In this document: in pieces, positions 48,259-56,196 of the stretch
How positions within the stretch are numbered: position 1 is the stretch's first letter
Layout: each line of letters starts with the position of its first letter
Assembly (NCBI RefSeq): GCF_002979755.1
Contig: NZ_PCPP01000001.1
Span: 156,665-220,664 of the forward strand
Origin: Chryseobacterium culicis
GTDB taxonomy: Bacteria > Bacteroidota > Bacteroidia > Flavobacteriales > Weeksellaceae
Reading direction: 5' to 3'
DNA length: 64,000 bases
The notes under the pieces: generated by a model
What the model was told of the DNA's origin: nothing
Database searches by the model: none
The model's input: only the letters and a program-made list of their open reading frames with translations
Position numbers and translations under genes: made by a program

Positions 48259-48432
48259 ATGAAAAATTTAAAAAAGATTTCGAGAGAAAAATTAAAAAGT
48301 GTCCAAGGAGGTTTAAAAGATTTTTGTCAGCCGGGAGCTGGTGATGTATGTGCACAATATGGATTGGAATGTGGCTTTTGGTATACGGTACAAAATGGCC
48401 AGGTGGTTGAGTCCCATAATGCTTGTATGTAA
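48259..48432 (+). CDS. Double-glycine-leader Cys-rich secreted peptide (bacteriocin-like)
   Basis: This is a 57-codon gene too short for most ORF thresholds. The first 18 residues (MKNLKKISREKLKSVQGG) form a classical double-glycine leader, as used by peptidase-containing ABC exporters that cut after GG. The predicted mature peptide has 39 residues with Cys at 23, 31, 38 and 56, enough for two disulfides, plus a GFWYT aromatic patch. Similar small peptides are common in Chryseobacterium, where they are called bacteriocin-like. No exporter, immunity protein or modification enzyme is visible next to it; two GLPGLI genes follow. Strong hairpins end the transcript. The gene is very likely real; bacteriocin, signal or other function is open. 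Confidence 0.82.
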   Translation: MKNLKKISREKLKSVQGGLKDFCQPGAGDVCAQYGLECGFWYTVQNGQVVESHNACM

Positions 48433-48439
48433 TGATGTT

Positions 48440-48460
48440 AACCTGAATAACAGGTTTTTA
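48440..48460 (+). terminator. First hairpin after the peptide gene
   Basis: AACCTG (48440-48445) pairs with CAGGTT (48451-48456), followed by TTT. It is short but directly behind the stop codon. Confidence 0.6.
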
Positions 48461-48487
48461 AAGAGATACAATGAGTATCTCTTTTTC
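48460..48487 (+). terminator. Main terminator of the peptide gene
   Basis: AAAGAGATAC (48460-48469) pairs with GTATCTCTTT (48475-48484), followed by T-rich sequence. Together with the first hairpin it should give the peptide gene a short mRNA of its own. Confidence 0.8.
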
Positions 48488-48522
48488 TTTATTCTCTAAT
48501 ACTGAATACTACTTAAACTGTC

Positions 48523-49320
48523 ATGAAAGCATTACTTTTTATCTTATTATTCATATCGAATATTTTGGCTGCACAGAATATTACTTTTATATATGAATTT
48601 ATCTTTAGAACTGAAAAAAAAGATGTGAAACAAGAATATTATTATCTGGATGTTCTGGGTAAGCAATCTGTTTTTAGATCAGAAAAAGCACGTGAAGCAG
48701 ACTCATTAATGCAAAAAAATGGTTATTGGCAGAGGCGTCAACCTATTTTTGAGAATATGTATTCATTCAAAAACTTAATCAGTAATACAGTTTATAAAAG
48801 TATTACACACCCCTCAATGTATGATTTATATTATATTAACATTGATGATAGACTACAATGGCAGATTCTGTCTGATACAATGAAAATTGGTGATGTGGAA
48901 TGTCAGAAAGCTGTAACAAAGTATGGTGGACGCAAATGGATTGCCTGGTTTGATCGTGCAAGTCCACTACAGGATGGACCTTATATATTTTATGGACTTC
49001 CGGGTTTAATTATTAAACTTTCAGACGAACAGAAGGATTTTGATTTTAACCTTATTAAAATTAAAAAGTCTGATAAAAATAATATGTTCTATTTGCGAAA
49101 GGGAAAAGAAATAACCTGGGATGTTTATAAGAAATTACAAATTGACTATTACAATGATCCATTAGCTGAAATAAAAATCAGAAATATTAAAACAAAGATT
49201 GGAGATGCTAATGGAAACTCCGTTAATCTAAGTTTTAAAGAAATTACAACAAGTATTCAGAATCAGATAAAAGGGGGTGACAATCCTATAGAATTGGATA
49301 AAGCGGTAAAATATCCTTAA
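48523..49320 (+). CDS. GLPGLI-family protein 1
   Basis: A 265-residue exported protein with a signal peptide (1-17, ending LAAQ). It carries the family signature GGRKWIAWFDRASPLQDGPY followed by FYGLPGLIIKL; the GLPGLI hexapeptide is at 158-163. The family is restricted mostly to Bacteroidota, often in multiple copies, and has no known function; it is presumably periplasmic and beta-rich. The end NPIELDKAVKYP is identical with that of the next gene. It lies 38 bases after the terminator of the GG-leader peptide gene. A partner role with the peptide is inferred from position only. The family is certain. Confidence 0.92.
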   Translation: MKALLFILLFISNILAAQNITFIYEFIFRTEKKDVKQEYYYLDVLGKQSVFRSEKAREADSLMQKNGYWQRRQPIFENMYSFKNLISNTVYKSITHPSMYDLYYINIDDRLQWQILSDTMKIGDVECQKAVTKYGGRKWIAWFDRASPLQDGPYIFYGLPGLIIKLSDEQKDFDFNLIKIKKSDKNNMFYLRKGKEITWDVYKKLQIDYYNDPLAEIKIRNIKTKIGDANGNSVNLSFKEITTSIQNQIKGGDNPIELDKAVKYP

Positions 49321-49445
49321 CTAATTAATTATGACTTATCCTTTTAATTAACATCTTTATCAATGACACGGAATACCCGGTTCAGTATGAGAGAGCAGAT
49401 CTGGAGTTCTTTATCCCGGAATTATTATCTGAAAATTAAATTATT

Positions 49446-50270
49446 ATGAAAAGCTTATTATTTATATTGCTGGGAACATGTATGATGTTGGCTCAGAACA
49501 ACAGATTCATCTATGAGGTGAAATACAAGAAAGATTCAACCTTACAAGATATTACGAGGGAAAATTATTATCTGGATGTTACAAAGGAGGATATAGCCTA
49601 TTATAACAGACTGAATTATATTAGTGATTCATTGTTTATTGCTACCGGGCAATATGCATTTAAAGGCAACAGGCTGACTTCATTTCTCATCAAAAAGAAC
49701 AATAACAATACCTATCAGAACTATGAATATATCGGGGATGTGAATTTTTATAAAATGTCTGAGGAAACTAAGCAACAGTGGACTATTACAGACAGTATAA
49801 AGATATCTGATAACCTTTCGCTTCAAAAGGCGATCACCAAATTTGGAGGAAGAAACTGGATCGCATGGTTTACTAAAGATATCCCAATTCCCTATGGACC
49901 TTATAAGTTTAACGGATTACCGGGATTGATTATGGAATTATATGATACAAAAAAGAATTATTATTTTAATGTGATTAAGAGTGAAAAGATTGCGGATGAT
50001 TATAAACGTAATTCATTAAATGCCTCTATATCCAGAGCAATTCCTGTTACCCAGAAAGATTTAAATAAATTAAGGTTGGACCTCTATTCCAATCCCTTTA
50101 AATACGCATTTAATGGAAATTTGACTATGCGTGAAGGGCAGAAATTGTTGTTGGAGGACGGGACAGTCTTGTCTAAAGAACAGCTAAAGCCAGCGGAAGC
50201 CAACGAAAGGAAAAAAATAAAGGCTTTTAATAATCCTATAGAGTTGGATAAGGCTGTAAAATATCCTTAA
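49446..50270 (+). CDS. GLPGLI-family protein 2
   Basis: A 274-residue paralogue of the gene before it. The signal peptide (1-16, MMLAQ) is followed by NRFIYEVKYKKDS. The signature GGRNWIAWFTKDIPIPYGPY runs into FNGLPGLIMEL, with GLPGLI at 157-162. It ends NNPIELDKAVKYP, matching protein 1. The middle regions differ widely, so the duplication is old while signature and tail are kept. The 125-base gap between the two genes has no promoter of the usual type, so both are probably on one mRNA. The function is unknown. A strong bidirectional terminator follows. Confidence 0.92.
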   Translation: MKSLLFILLGTCMMLAQNNRFIYEVKYKKDSTLQDITRENYYLDVTKEDIAYYNRLNYISDSLFIATGQYAFKGNRLTSFLIKKNNNNTYQNYEYIGDVNFYKMSEETKQQWTITDSIKISDNLSLQKAITKFGGRNWIAWFTKDIPIPYGPYKFNGLPGLIMELYDTKKNYYFNVIKSEKIADDYKRNSLNASISRAIPVTQKDLNKLRLDLYSNPFKYAFNGNLTMREGQKLLLEDGTVLSKEQLKPAEANERKKIKAFNNPIELDKAVKYP

Positions 50271-50271
50271 T

Positions 50272-50307
50272 AAAAATCCCTTTCAAAATATTTTGAAAGG
50301 GATTTTT
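50272..50307. terminator. Bidirectional terminator, 17-bp stem
   Basis: AAAAATCCCTTTCAAAA (50272-50288) pairs with TTTTGAAAGGGATTTTT (50291-50307) between the convergent GLPGLI and DPP IV genes. Confidence 0.92.
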
Positions 50308-50328
50308 ATTTCTGATTTGGAATTACAC

Positions 50329-52458
50329 TTATAAATTATTCAGAATAAAATCTGTCATTTTCTGATACAACTGAGGCCTTGTCTGTCCACCATTAATTCC
50401 GTGGTTTTTATCTGGATAAGCCATGAAATCAAACTGTTTTTTGTTTTGAATCAAAGCTTCAGAAAACTGCATAGAGTTTTGGAAGTGAACATTATCATCA
50501 GCCGTTCCGTGAATTAATAAGAATTTTCCTTTCAATAGGTTTGCGTATTCTGTAGGAGAGTTTTTATCATAGCCATCAGGGTTTTCCTGAGGTGTTCTCA
50601 TAAATCTTTCGGTGTATACAGAGTCATAATATCTCCAGTTGGTTACCGGAGCTACAGCGATTCCCACTTTGAAAACATCGGCACCTTTAGTCATGGCTAA
50701 ACTGGTCATATAACCCCCAAAGCTCCATCCGAACATTCCGATTCTGGTTTTATCAACATAAGATTGGTTTCCGAACCACTTTGCTGCAGTGATCTGATCC
50801 TCAATCTCATATTTCCCTAAGTTCATATAGGTTACTTTCTTGTATTTAGCTCCTTTATATCCGGTTCCACGTCCGTCTACACAAGCTACAATATATCCTT
50901 TTTGTACAAGATGGTTGAACCACATTGCATTTCCGTTGTCCCATGAATTGGCAACCTGCTGAGATCCCGGTCCGGAATATTGGAACATAAATAAAGGATA
51001 TTTCTTATTGGGATCAAAGTTTTTAGGCTTCATAATCCAGGCATTCATCTGATCGCCTACCGCATTTGGAATGGTGATGAATTCTTTTTCAACAAAATTA
51101 TCAGTCTTTAGCTTCTGTAACTGATCGTTGTTGTTCTGAAGTTCTTTTACTGCTTTTCCGTTACCGTCTTTTAAAACATATGTATAAGGTTTTGCTGCTG
51201 TAGAAGAGGTTTCGATGAAATAATTATAATTCTTGCTGAAATTGGCAGAATTATTTCCTTCCGCATTGGAGATCAGCTGAGTTTTTCCGTTTTCGATATT
51301 TACTTTGGAAATCACTTTATTAATGCTCCCTTTTTCAGTGGTCTGAACGTAAATTTCTTTAGATTTAGGATTAAATCCATAATAATCGGTTACTTCCCAG
51401 TTTCCTTTTGTGATCTGCTTTTTTAGTTTACCATCCTTGTCATACCAGTAAAGGTGACGGTTTCCATCTCTTTCAGATGACCAAAGGAAAGAATCATCTT
51501 CAAGGAATTCAAGAGTTGGACTGTCTGTATCAATCCATTTCTCATCAGTTTCTGTGAATAGTTTCTGAACAGCTCCTGTTTTGGTATTTATTTTTAAAAT
51601 ATCTGAAGCATTCTGGATTCTTTCAGAAGTAATTAAAACAATTTCATCTGGTTTTGCGGTCTGGAATACATTCGGGATGTAATAATTTTTAAAAGAACCT
51701 AAGTTCAGCTGCATTGTTTTCCCATTGTCAAGACGATAAAGCTGTGCTGAAACCACTGAATTCTTTTCACCTGCTTTCGGGTATTTATAACGCATTTCAG
51801 CCGGATAAAGGGTTTTTCCATAGATGGGAATATAGATTTCCGGAACCTGGCTTTCATCAGATTTTACAAATACGATGGCATCAGAATTCTTTGTCCACTC
51901 ATATTGTTTTGCATGTCCGAATTCTTCTTCATACACCCAATCTGCCAAACCATTCAGGATAGAGTTCTTCTTACCATCTGTAGTAATCTGTGTAATTTTT
52001 CCTGAACTAAGATCCTGATAGAAAAGATTATTGTCAACAATAAAAGCCACTTTCGTAGCGTCTGGCGAAAATGTAGGTTCCTGAACCGGTTTTCCTTCAT
52101 TCAAGCTGATGGTTTTCCCGGATTTTAAATCTTTTACATCAAATTTTCCAAGAAAAGAATGTCTGTAAATAGGCTGGCTTCCAACCTGTAAAAGAATTTT
52201 AGATTCATCATCAGAAAAAATATAGCTTTCAAATCTTCCGTCCACAAGGTTTCCTTCTTTTTGAGAGGTTTTGTAAGAATATTTTGCAATTCCTGACGGT
52301 TCAATGACAAGATAGTTCTCTCCGTTTTTCATGGAAGTGATTCCTGCGATCCCTTTTCCACGGTAGTATCCTGAATATATTTTATCTAAAGTGATTTCCT
52401 GTGCTGATACATTTTGAAATACAGCAGCTACAGTAAGAGTTAAGAGTAGTTTTTTCAT
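50329..52458 (-). CDS. Dipeptidyl peptidase IV-type S9 protease
   Basis: A 709-residue exported S9B serine peptidase. A signal peptide (about 1-20, FQNVSAQ) is followed by the DPP IV propeller (about 40-460, with LADWVYEEEFGH carrying the Glu pair that binds the substrate amino end) and the alpha/beta-hydrolase domain. The catalytic Ser is in GWSFGGYM (about 579), Asp in GTADDNVHF (about 655) and His in DKNHGI (about 686). It releases X-Pro dipeptides from peptides, as in Porphyromonas and Elizabethkingia enzymes, and could feed the POT transporters. The start is the ATG at 52458, since the promoter element at 52478-52485 leaves little room for the one at 52467. Confidence 0.95.
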   Translation of the reverse strand: MKKLLLTLTVAAVFQNVSAQEITLDKIYSGYYRGKGIAGITSMKNGENYLVIEPSGIAKYSYKTSQKEGNLVDGRFESYIFSDDESKILLQVGSQPIYRHSFLGKFDVKDLKSGKTISLNEGKPVQEPTFSPDATKVAFIVDNNLFYQDLSSGKITQITTDGKKNSILNGLADWVYEEEFGHAKQYEWTKNSDAIVFVKSDESQVPEIYIPIYGKTLYPAEMRYKYPKAGEKNSVVSAQLYRLDNGKTMQLNLGSFKNYYIPNVFQTAKPDEIVLITSERIQNASDILKINTKTGAVQKLFTETDEKWIDTDSPTLEFLEDDSFLWSSERDGNRHLYWYDKDGKLKKQITKGNWEVTDYYGFNPKSKEIYVQTTEKGSINKVISKVNIENGKTQLISNAEGNNSANFSKNYNYFIETSSTAAKPYTYVLKDGNGKAVKELQNNNDQLQKLKTDNFVEKEFITIPNAVGDQMNAWIMKPKNFDPNKKYPLFMFQYSGPGSQQVANSWDNGNAMWFNHLVQKGYIVACVDGRGTGYKGAKYKKVTYMNLGKYEIEDQITAAKWFGNQSYVDKTRIGMFGWSFGGYMTSLAMTKGADVFKVGIAVAPVTNWRYYDSVYTERFMRTPQENPDGYDKNSPTEYANLLKGKFLLIHGTADDNVHFQNSMQFSEALIQNKKQFDFMAYPDKNHGINGGQTRPQLYQKMTDFILNNL

Positions 52459-52477
52459 TTCTAGCATTAATGGATTT

Positions 52478-52485
52478 CAAAGATA
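52478..52485 (-). promoter_or_regulatory. -7 element of the DPP IV gene
   Basis: CAAAGATA on the plus strand is TATCTTTG on the minus strand, 19 bases before the ATG at 52458. Confidence 0.6.
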
Positions 52486-52579
52486 ATAATTTTATTAAAA
52501 TGTGTAAAAAAGCTTTTCAAATAAGCTTTTTGGCAAAAAAATTGAATATCATTACTTATAATCAAATCAAATAATAATT

Positions 52580-53053
52580 ATGGAAACGAATGCATACAAC
52601 CAGAAACTGAACCGTTATGTATTAAACGACCAGATTGTTTATACCGGTTTTTCCAGCTTTACTGACGCTGAAGAATGTGCTCATAAAAAAGGCGGAACAT
52701 TGGTGGAAGTGGTGTTTAGAGACGGAAATGATAATCCCGAAATTACAGATGAAGCGGGGTTGATAGAGAAAAAAATTCATTACTATGTGTATGCAGGCGA
52801 TGAGTATAAATTTATCCATTCCTCAGATCCGGGATTCAGAAAATATGCGGATGAGCTGCAGAAAATAAAAGCAAGAAATGATAAAACCAGTCCGGATGAA
52901 CGTTATTTTGCCAATTTTGAAATTGAAAATATAGAAGACCCGATTATTGTGATCAAGAATGATCATTTTGAATCGGTAACATCAAGAGAGCGTTCAAAAT
53001 ATTTGAAACATGCCTGCGTTTATGAATTAGGGGTATCCCTGCCAAAATCTTAA
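52580..53053 (+). CDS. Unrecognised soluble protein (157 aa)
   Basis: I do not recognise this protein. It is 157 residues, soluble and acidic, with METNAYNQKLNRYVLNDQIVYTGFSSFTDAEECAHKKGGTLVEVVFRDGNDNP at the start, so a small alpha/beta domain is likely, and a charged, helical second half. It is followed after 13 bases by a DUF6496 gene, and both end at one terminator. DUF6496 proteins are small, basic and possibly stress-related, so a stress role is possible but only a guess. The start and length look sound; the function is unknown. Confidence 0.75.
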   Translation: METNAYNQKLNRYVLNDQIVYTGFSSFTDAEECAHKKGGTLVEVVFRDGNDNPEITDEAGLIEKKIHYYVYAGDEYKFIHSSDPGFRKYADELQKIKARNDKTSPDERYFANFEIENIEDPIIVIKNDHFESVTSRERSKYLKHACVYELGVSLPKS

Positions 53054-53066
53054 AAAAAATCTGATC

Positions 53067-53255
53067 ATGAGCAAGACTAAATATTCAGAAAAAGCTCAGG
53101 ACAAAGTAGGAAAAGTGATGCACGAATTCAAGGAAGGAAAACTGAAATCTTCTTCCGGAAAGAAAGTGACAAACAGAAAGCAAGCTATTGCTATAGGTAT
53201 TTCCGAAGCAAGAGAAGAAGGTTTAAAGGTACCTTCAAAGAAAAAAAGTAAATAA
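53067..53255 (+). CDS. DUF6496-type small basic protein
   Basis: A 62-residue basic protein with the DUF6496 pattern KVGKVMHEFKEGKLKSSSGKKV (split near 14-36), then TNRKQAIAIGISEAREEG and a Lys-rich tail. Members are widespread small proteins in stress-tolerant bacteria; the function is unknown, and the Lys-rich composition suggests nucleic-acid binding. It is cotranscribed with the 157-residue gene upstream and ends before a strong terminator. The family recognition is good. Confidence 0.85.
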   Translation: MSKTKYSEKAQDKVGKVMHEFKEGKLKSSSGKKVTNRKQAIAIGISEAREEGLKVPSKKKSK

Positions 53256-53263
53256 ACTTCAAT

Positions 53264-53295
53264 AAAAATGCCCGGAAATTTTTCCGGGCATTTTT
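53264..53295. terminator. Bidirectional terminator
   Basis: AAAAATGCCCGGAAA (53264-53278) pairs with TTTCCGGGCATTTTT (53281-53295) between the convergent DUF6496 and phosphorylase genes. Confidence 0.92.
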
Positions 53296-53336
53296 ATTAA
53301 AAAGTGAAACTGCAAAATGGCAAATTCACCCTTTCA

Positions 53337-55001
53337 TTATTTTATTTCGTTATAAAGCACTCTGTAATACTCATCAGCCATCCTGTCGCTGTTGAAATGA
53401 TCTTTCACATCATTCATGGCATTGTACTGGATTTTTCTCCATTGATCCGGGTGATCATAATAGGTGGGAAGAATTTCGTTTTCAAGGATTTCATATAAGG
53501 TGTTCAAATCATAATTATCCTGTTCGTAGATGCTCATATTCTGATAATCTGCTTTTGGAACCACGAAAGAGTTTTCTCCATGCTTGGCAAATTCCGGAAT
53601 CCAGCCGTCATCTGTGGATAAGTTGATTGAACCGTTCATAGCAGCCGTCATCCCTGAAGTTCCTGAAGCTTCCCTGGGAACTCTTGGGTTATTAAGCCAT
53701 ACATCAGAACCTTGTTTTAAAGATTTACTTAAAGACAGTTCATAGCCTGTAAGAACGGCAATGTTTTTATGATATTTACTTTCTTCAACCAGGGTATTGA
53801 AGGTAGAAATTGCGGAGTAATCCATTGGGTAAGGTTTTCCTGCCCAGATGATTTGTACCGGATATTTTGGATGGTTCAGAAGTCTGTAGAATCTTTCCTT
53901 GTCATGCAAAAGAAGCTCTGCTCTTTTATAACCGGCAAATCTTCTGGCCCAGACAATGGTAAAAACATTAGGATTAAATAAATTACCTGTTTGATCTGCA
54001 ACAATACTGAACAGTTTTTTCTTTAGATACTTTTTACGGTAATCAAAAACAGTGGCATCATTCTCATCTTTTGCATTGTAAAGAGGTTTGTCTGCCCAGT
54101 ATTTAAATTCCTGAGCGTTGGTAATTGATGTGATTTCGCAGATTCCCTGATATTTACTCCACATCGCTCTGGAAACTACACCGTGAAGCTGGGAAACTCC
54201 ATTGGCGATTCTTGCCATTCTCAATGCACAAAGAGAATGATTAAAACGGTCATCATCAGAACCCTCAATCTTTTTTACCTCTTCCATGCTATAACCTGAA
54301 AAATAGGACATATCATAGCATAATCTGAAACTATGCTTTTCGTTGCCTGCTTCTTCCGGGGTATGCGTTGTAAAAACGAGTTTTTCTTTAACTTTATTAA
54401 TATCTCCGTTGTATTTTTTTAGAAGATAGAATGCAGCGGGAAGTCCATGCGCTTCATTGAGGTGGTAAACCTCTCTTTCAATATTCATTTCGTCCAGTAA
54501 CTTGGCACCTCCTTTTCCGAGTAAAATATATTGTGCGAGTTTTGTAGATTCATTGGCATCATACAACTTGTGACAGATTGTTTTGGAAACGTGATCATTT
54601 TCCGGAACGTCTGTGGAAAGAAAAAACATAGGTGCTGTATTGAAAATTTCAGGATCAAGGTACCATACCTTTACCCAAACCGGAGCACTGTGGATTTCGA
54701 TTTGAAATTTTATTCCGGTGTCTTCAAGAAAACTGTACATTTTTCTTGTCCATACAGGTTGTAAAGTCTGATCGTGATTTCTTGCCTGGTCATAATAACC
54801 GAACTTCCATAGGATACCGATTCCAATAAGATCCTGCTTAAGATTATAAGCACTTCGCATGTGAGATCCTGCCAGAAAGCCCAGCCCTCCCGAATATATT
54901 TTCAGTACCTGCTCAAGAGCAAATTCCATTGAGAAATAGACGGCTTTTTTGGAGTATTGAGGATTGATATTGTAGGGTATTTTGAAATTCCTAAAATCCA
55001 T
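53337..55001 (-). CDS. glgP: Short alpha-glucan (glycogen) phosphorylase
   Basis: A 554-residue protein of the short GT35 phosphorylase type, which releases glucose 1-phosphate from glycogen or maltodextrin. Landmarks are AVYFSMEFALEQVLKIYSGGLGFLAGSH (about 20-47), HLNEAHGLPAAFYLL, VFTTHTPEEAGNEKH, IVWARRFAGYKRAELLL and EASGTSGMTAAMNG (about 444-457). In phosphorylases the pyridoxal-phosphate Lys sits at GTSGMK or GTSGEK; here that residue is Thr452 (codon at 53646-53648). It may be a lineage variant or a non-classical enzyme. It has a minus-strand -7 element at 55027-55034. The family is certain; the activity is open. Confidence 0.9.
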   Translation of the reverse strand: MDFRNFKIPYNINPQYSKKAVYFSMEFALEQVLKIYSGGLGFLAGSHMRSAYNLKQDLIGIGILWKFGYYDQARNHDQTLQPVWTRKMYSFLEDTGIKFQIEIHSAPVWVKVWYLDPEIFNTAPMFFLSTDVPENDHVSKTICHKLYDANESTKLAQYILLGKGGAKLLDEMNIEREVYHLNEAHGLPAAFYLLKKYNGDINKVKEKLVFTTHTPEEAGNEKHSFRLCYDMSYFSGYSMEEVKKIEGSDDDRFNHSLCALRMARIANGVSQLHGVVSRAMWSKYQGICEITSITNAQEFKYWADKPLYNAKDENDATVFDYRKKYLKKKLFSIVADQTGNLFNPNVFTIVWARRFAGYKRAELLLHDKERFYRLLNHPKYPVQIIWAGKPYPMDYSAISTFNTLVEESKYHKNIAVLTGYELSLSKSLKQGSDVWLNNPRVPREASGTSGMTAAMNGSINLSTDDGWIPEFAKHGENSFVVPKADYQNMSIYEQDNYDLNTLYEILENEILPTYYDHPDQWRKIQYNAMNDVKDHFNSDRMADEYYRVLYNEIK

Positions 55002-55026
55002 AAATGTGCGTTTGTGTTAGAAAAGG

Positions 55027-55034
55027 CAAAGGTA
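55027..55034 (-). promoter_or_regulatory. -7 element of the phosphorylase gene
   Basis: CAAAGGTA on the plus strand is TACCTTTG on the minus strand, 25 bases before the ATG. Confidence 0.6.
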
Positions 55035-55205
55035 TACATTATGAAAATAAACTTTACATTAATTAATCGATAAATTAATTTAAAAACTAAATATCGGATT
55101 GTTTTTTTGCTTATCTTTAAGAGTGTAAATTTTTGATTATCAAAAACTTTTAATGATGAAAGCCCAGGGCTGCATGTGTTCTTTAATTAAATAAAAAAAT
55201 CACAC

Positions 55206-56003
55206 ATGAAAAAGACGTTTTCTGAAGAAGATCTGATAAAGAATCTGAGTTTATATTACCTGAACCGGCATTTGAAAAAAAAGCCCATAGAGAAGTATCA
55301 CCGTACCATAGACGAATCTCCGCTGCATGACCGTGAAAAGTACAGAAAGAAATCTGAGATCCTTCTTCTTAATTCTTTTATGCATCACTTCCCCGAAGTT
55401 AAATTTGAAAATCTTACCTGTGAGAGCCCAGACTTTATCGCAAAACTCAACGACAAAAAAATTGGAATAGAACTGACTGAAGTAATCAACCATCTGGAAA
55501 TGAAGAAAGTGGAAAGTACTTTGAATAAAATGTTCCGTCAGGCAGAAATAATATTAGAACAGGAAGACACTACGAAATATCGTGGTGTTTATTTTTTAGA
55601 ATTCCATCCGGAAACGAAATTTGATACCCTGGAAGTACAGCAGGAAAATATCATCAGCATTTATAAGACCATCAAAAAAAACAAACCCGTAGGTTGCATA
55701 AAAAGTGTAAGAAAATCTTTTCATCGCAGAAATGTATTTATCACCCACGAATACAGTATGAATCTGTTTGATGAACTCTGTTCGGAAAAAATTCTGGAAC
55801 TCATTGAAAAGAAGAATGAAAAGTTTCCTTATTATGATACTTCTGTAGATGAATGCTGGTTAGTTATTGTTTCAGATATGAATTCTATTGCTTCAAGATA
55901 TACTTTCATTCAGGATAAAGAACATTTGAAAGAAGTAAAAAGTCCTTTCCATAAAATATTTCATCTGGAAAATTTATGTGGGAATATTACAAGTATAAAA
56001 TAA
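55206..56003 (+). CDS. Unrecognised protein with PD-(D/E)XK-like motif
   Basis: A 265-residue soluble protein that I do not recognise by name. ESPDFIAKLNDKKIGIELTEV (split near 73-93) fits the core of PD-(D/E)XK nuclease-like folds: Asp76 after Pro, then Glu89-Leu-Thr91 at the usual spacing, although the final Lys is Thr. The N-terminal 60 residues are basic and helical (LNRHLKKKPIEKYHRT). The second half has alternating strands (YRGVYFLEFHP, DECWLVIVSDM). It stands alone between its neighbours with AT-rich spacers on both sides. It may be a restriction-type or repair nuclease; defence use is speculative. Confidence 0.7.
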   Translation: MKKTFSEEDLIKNLSLYYLNRHLKKKPIEKYHRTIDESPLHDREKYRKKSEILLLNSFMHHFPEVKFENLTCESPDFIAKLNDKKIGIELTEVINHLEMKKVESTLNKMFRQAEIILEQEDTTKYRGVYFLEFHPETKFDTLEVQQENIISIYKTIKKNKPVGCIKSVRKSFHRRNVFITHEYSMNLFDELCSEKILELIEKKNEKFPYYDTSVDECWLVIVSDMNSIASRYTFIQDKEHLKEVKSPFHKIFHLENLCGNITSIK

Positions 56004-56107
56004 GATTTTTTGTGTTTGGTTATTTTGTGTATTAATTTGAGATAATGTGAATAATTGGAAATTATTTAGTGTTTTAATTTGTAATAGTTTAAAATTATTT
56101 AGATTTC

Positions 56108-56138
56108 ATTGTTTTTAATTAAAATAAGATTATATTTG
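56108..56138 (+). promoter_or_regulatory. Promoter of the T9SS type B protein gene
   Basis: TTG (56109-56111), a 19-base spacer and TATATTTG (56131-56138) fit the -33/-7 consensus. The ATG at 56197 is 58 bases further on. Confidence 0.7.
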
Positions 56139-56196
56139 GTGTGCATTGAATATCAATACGATGTATAACTGATGTAACCATAAAAACATTAAATCT

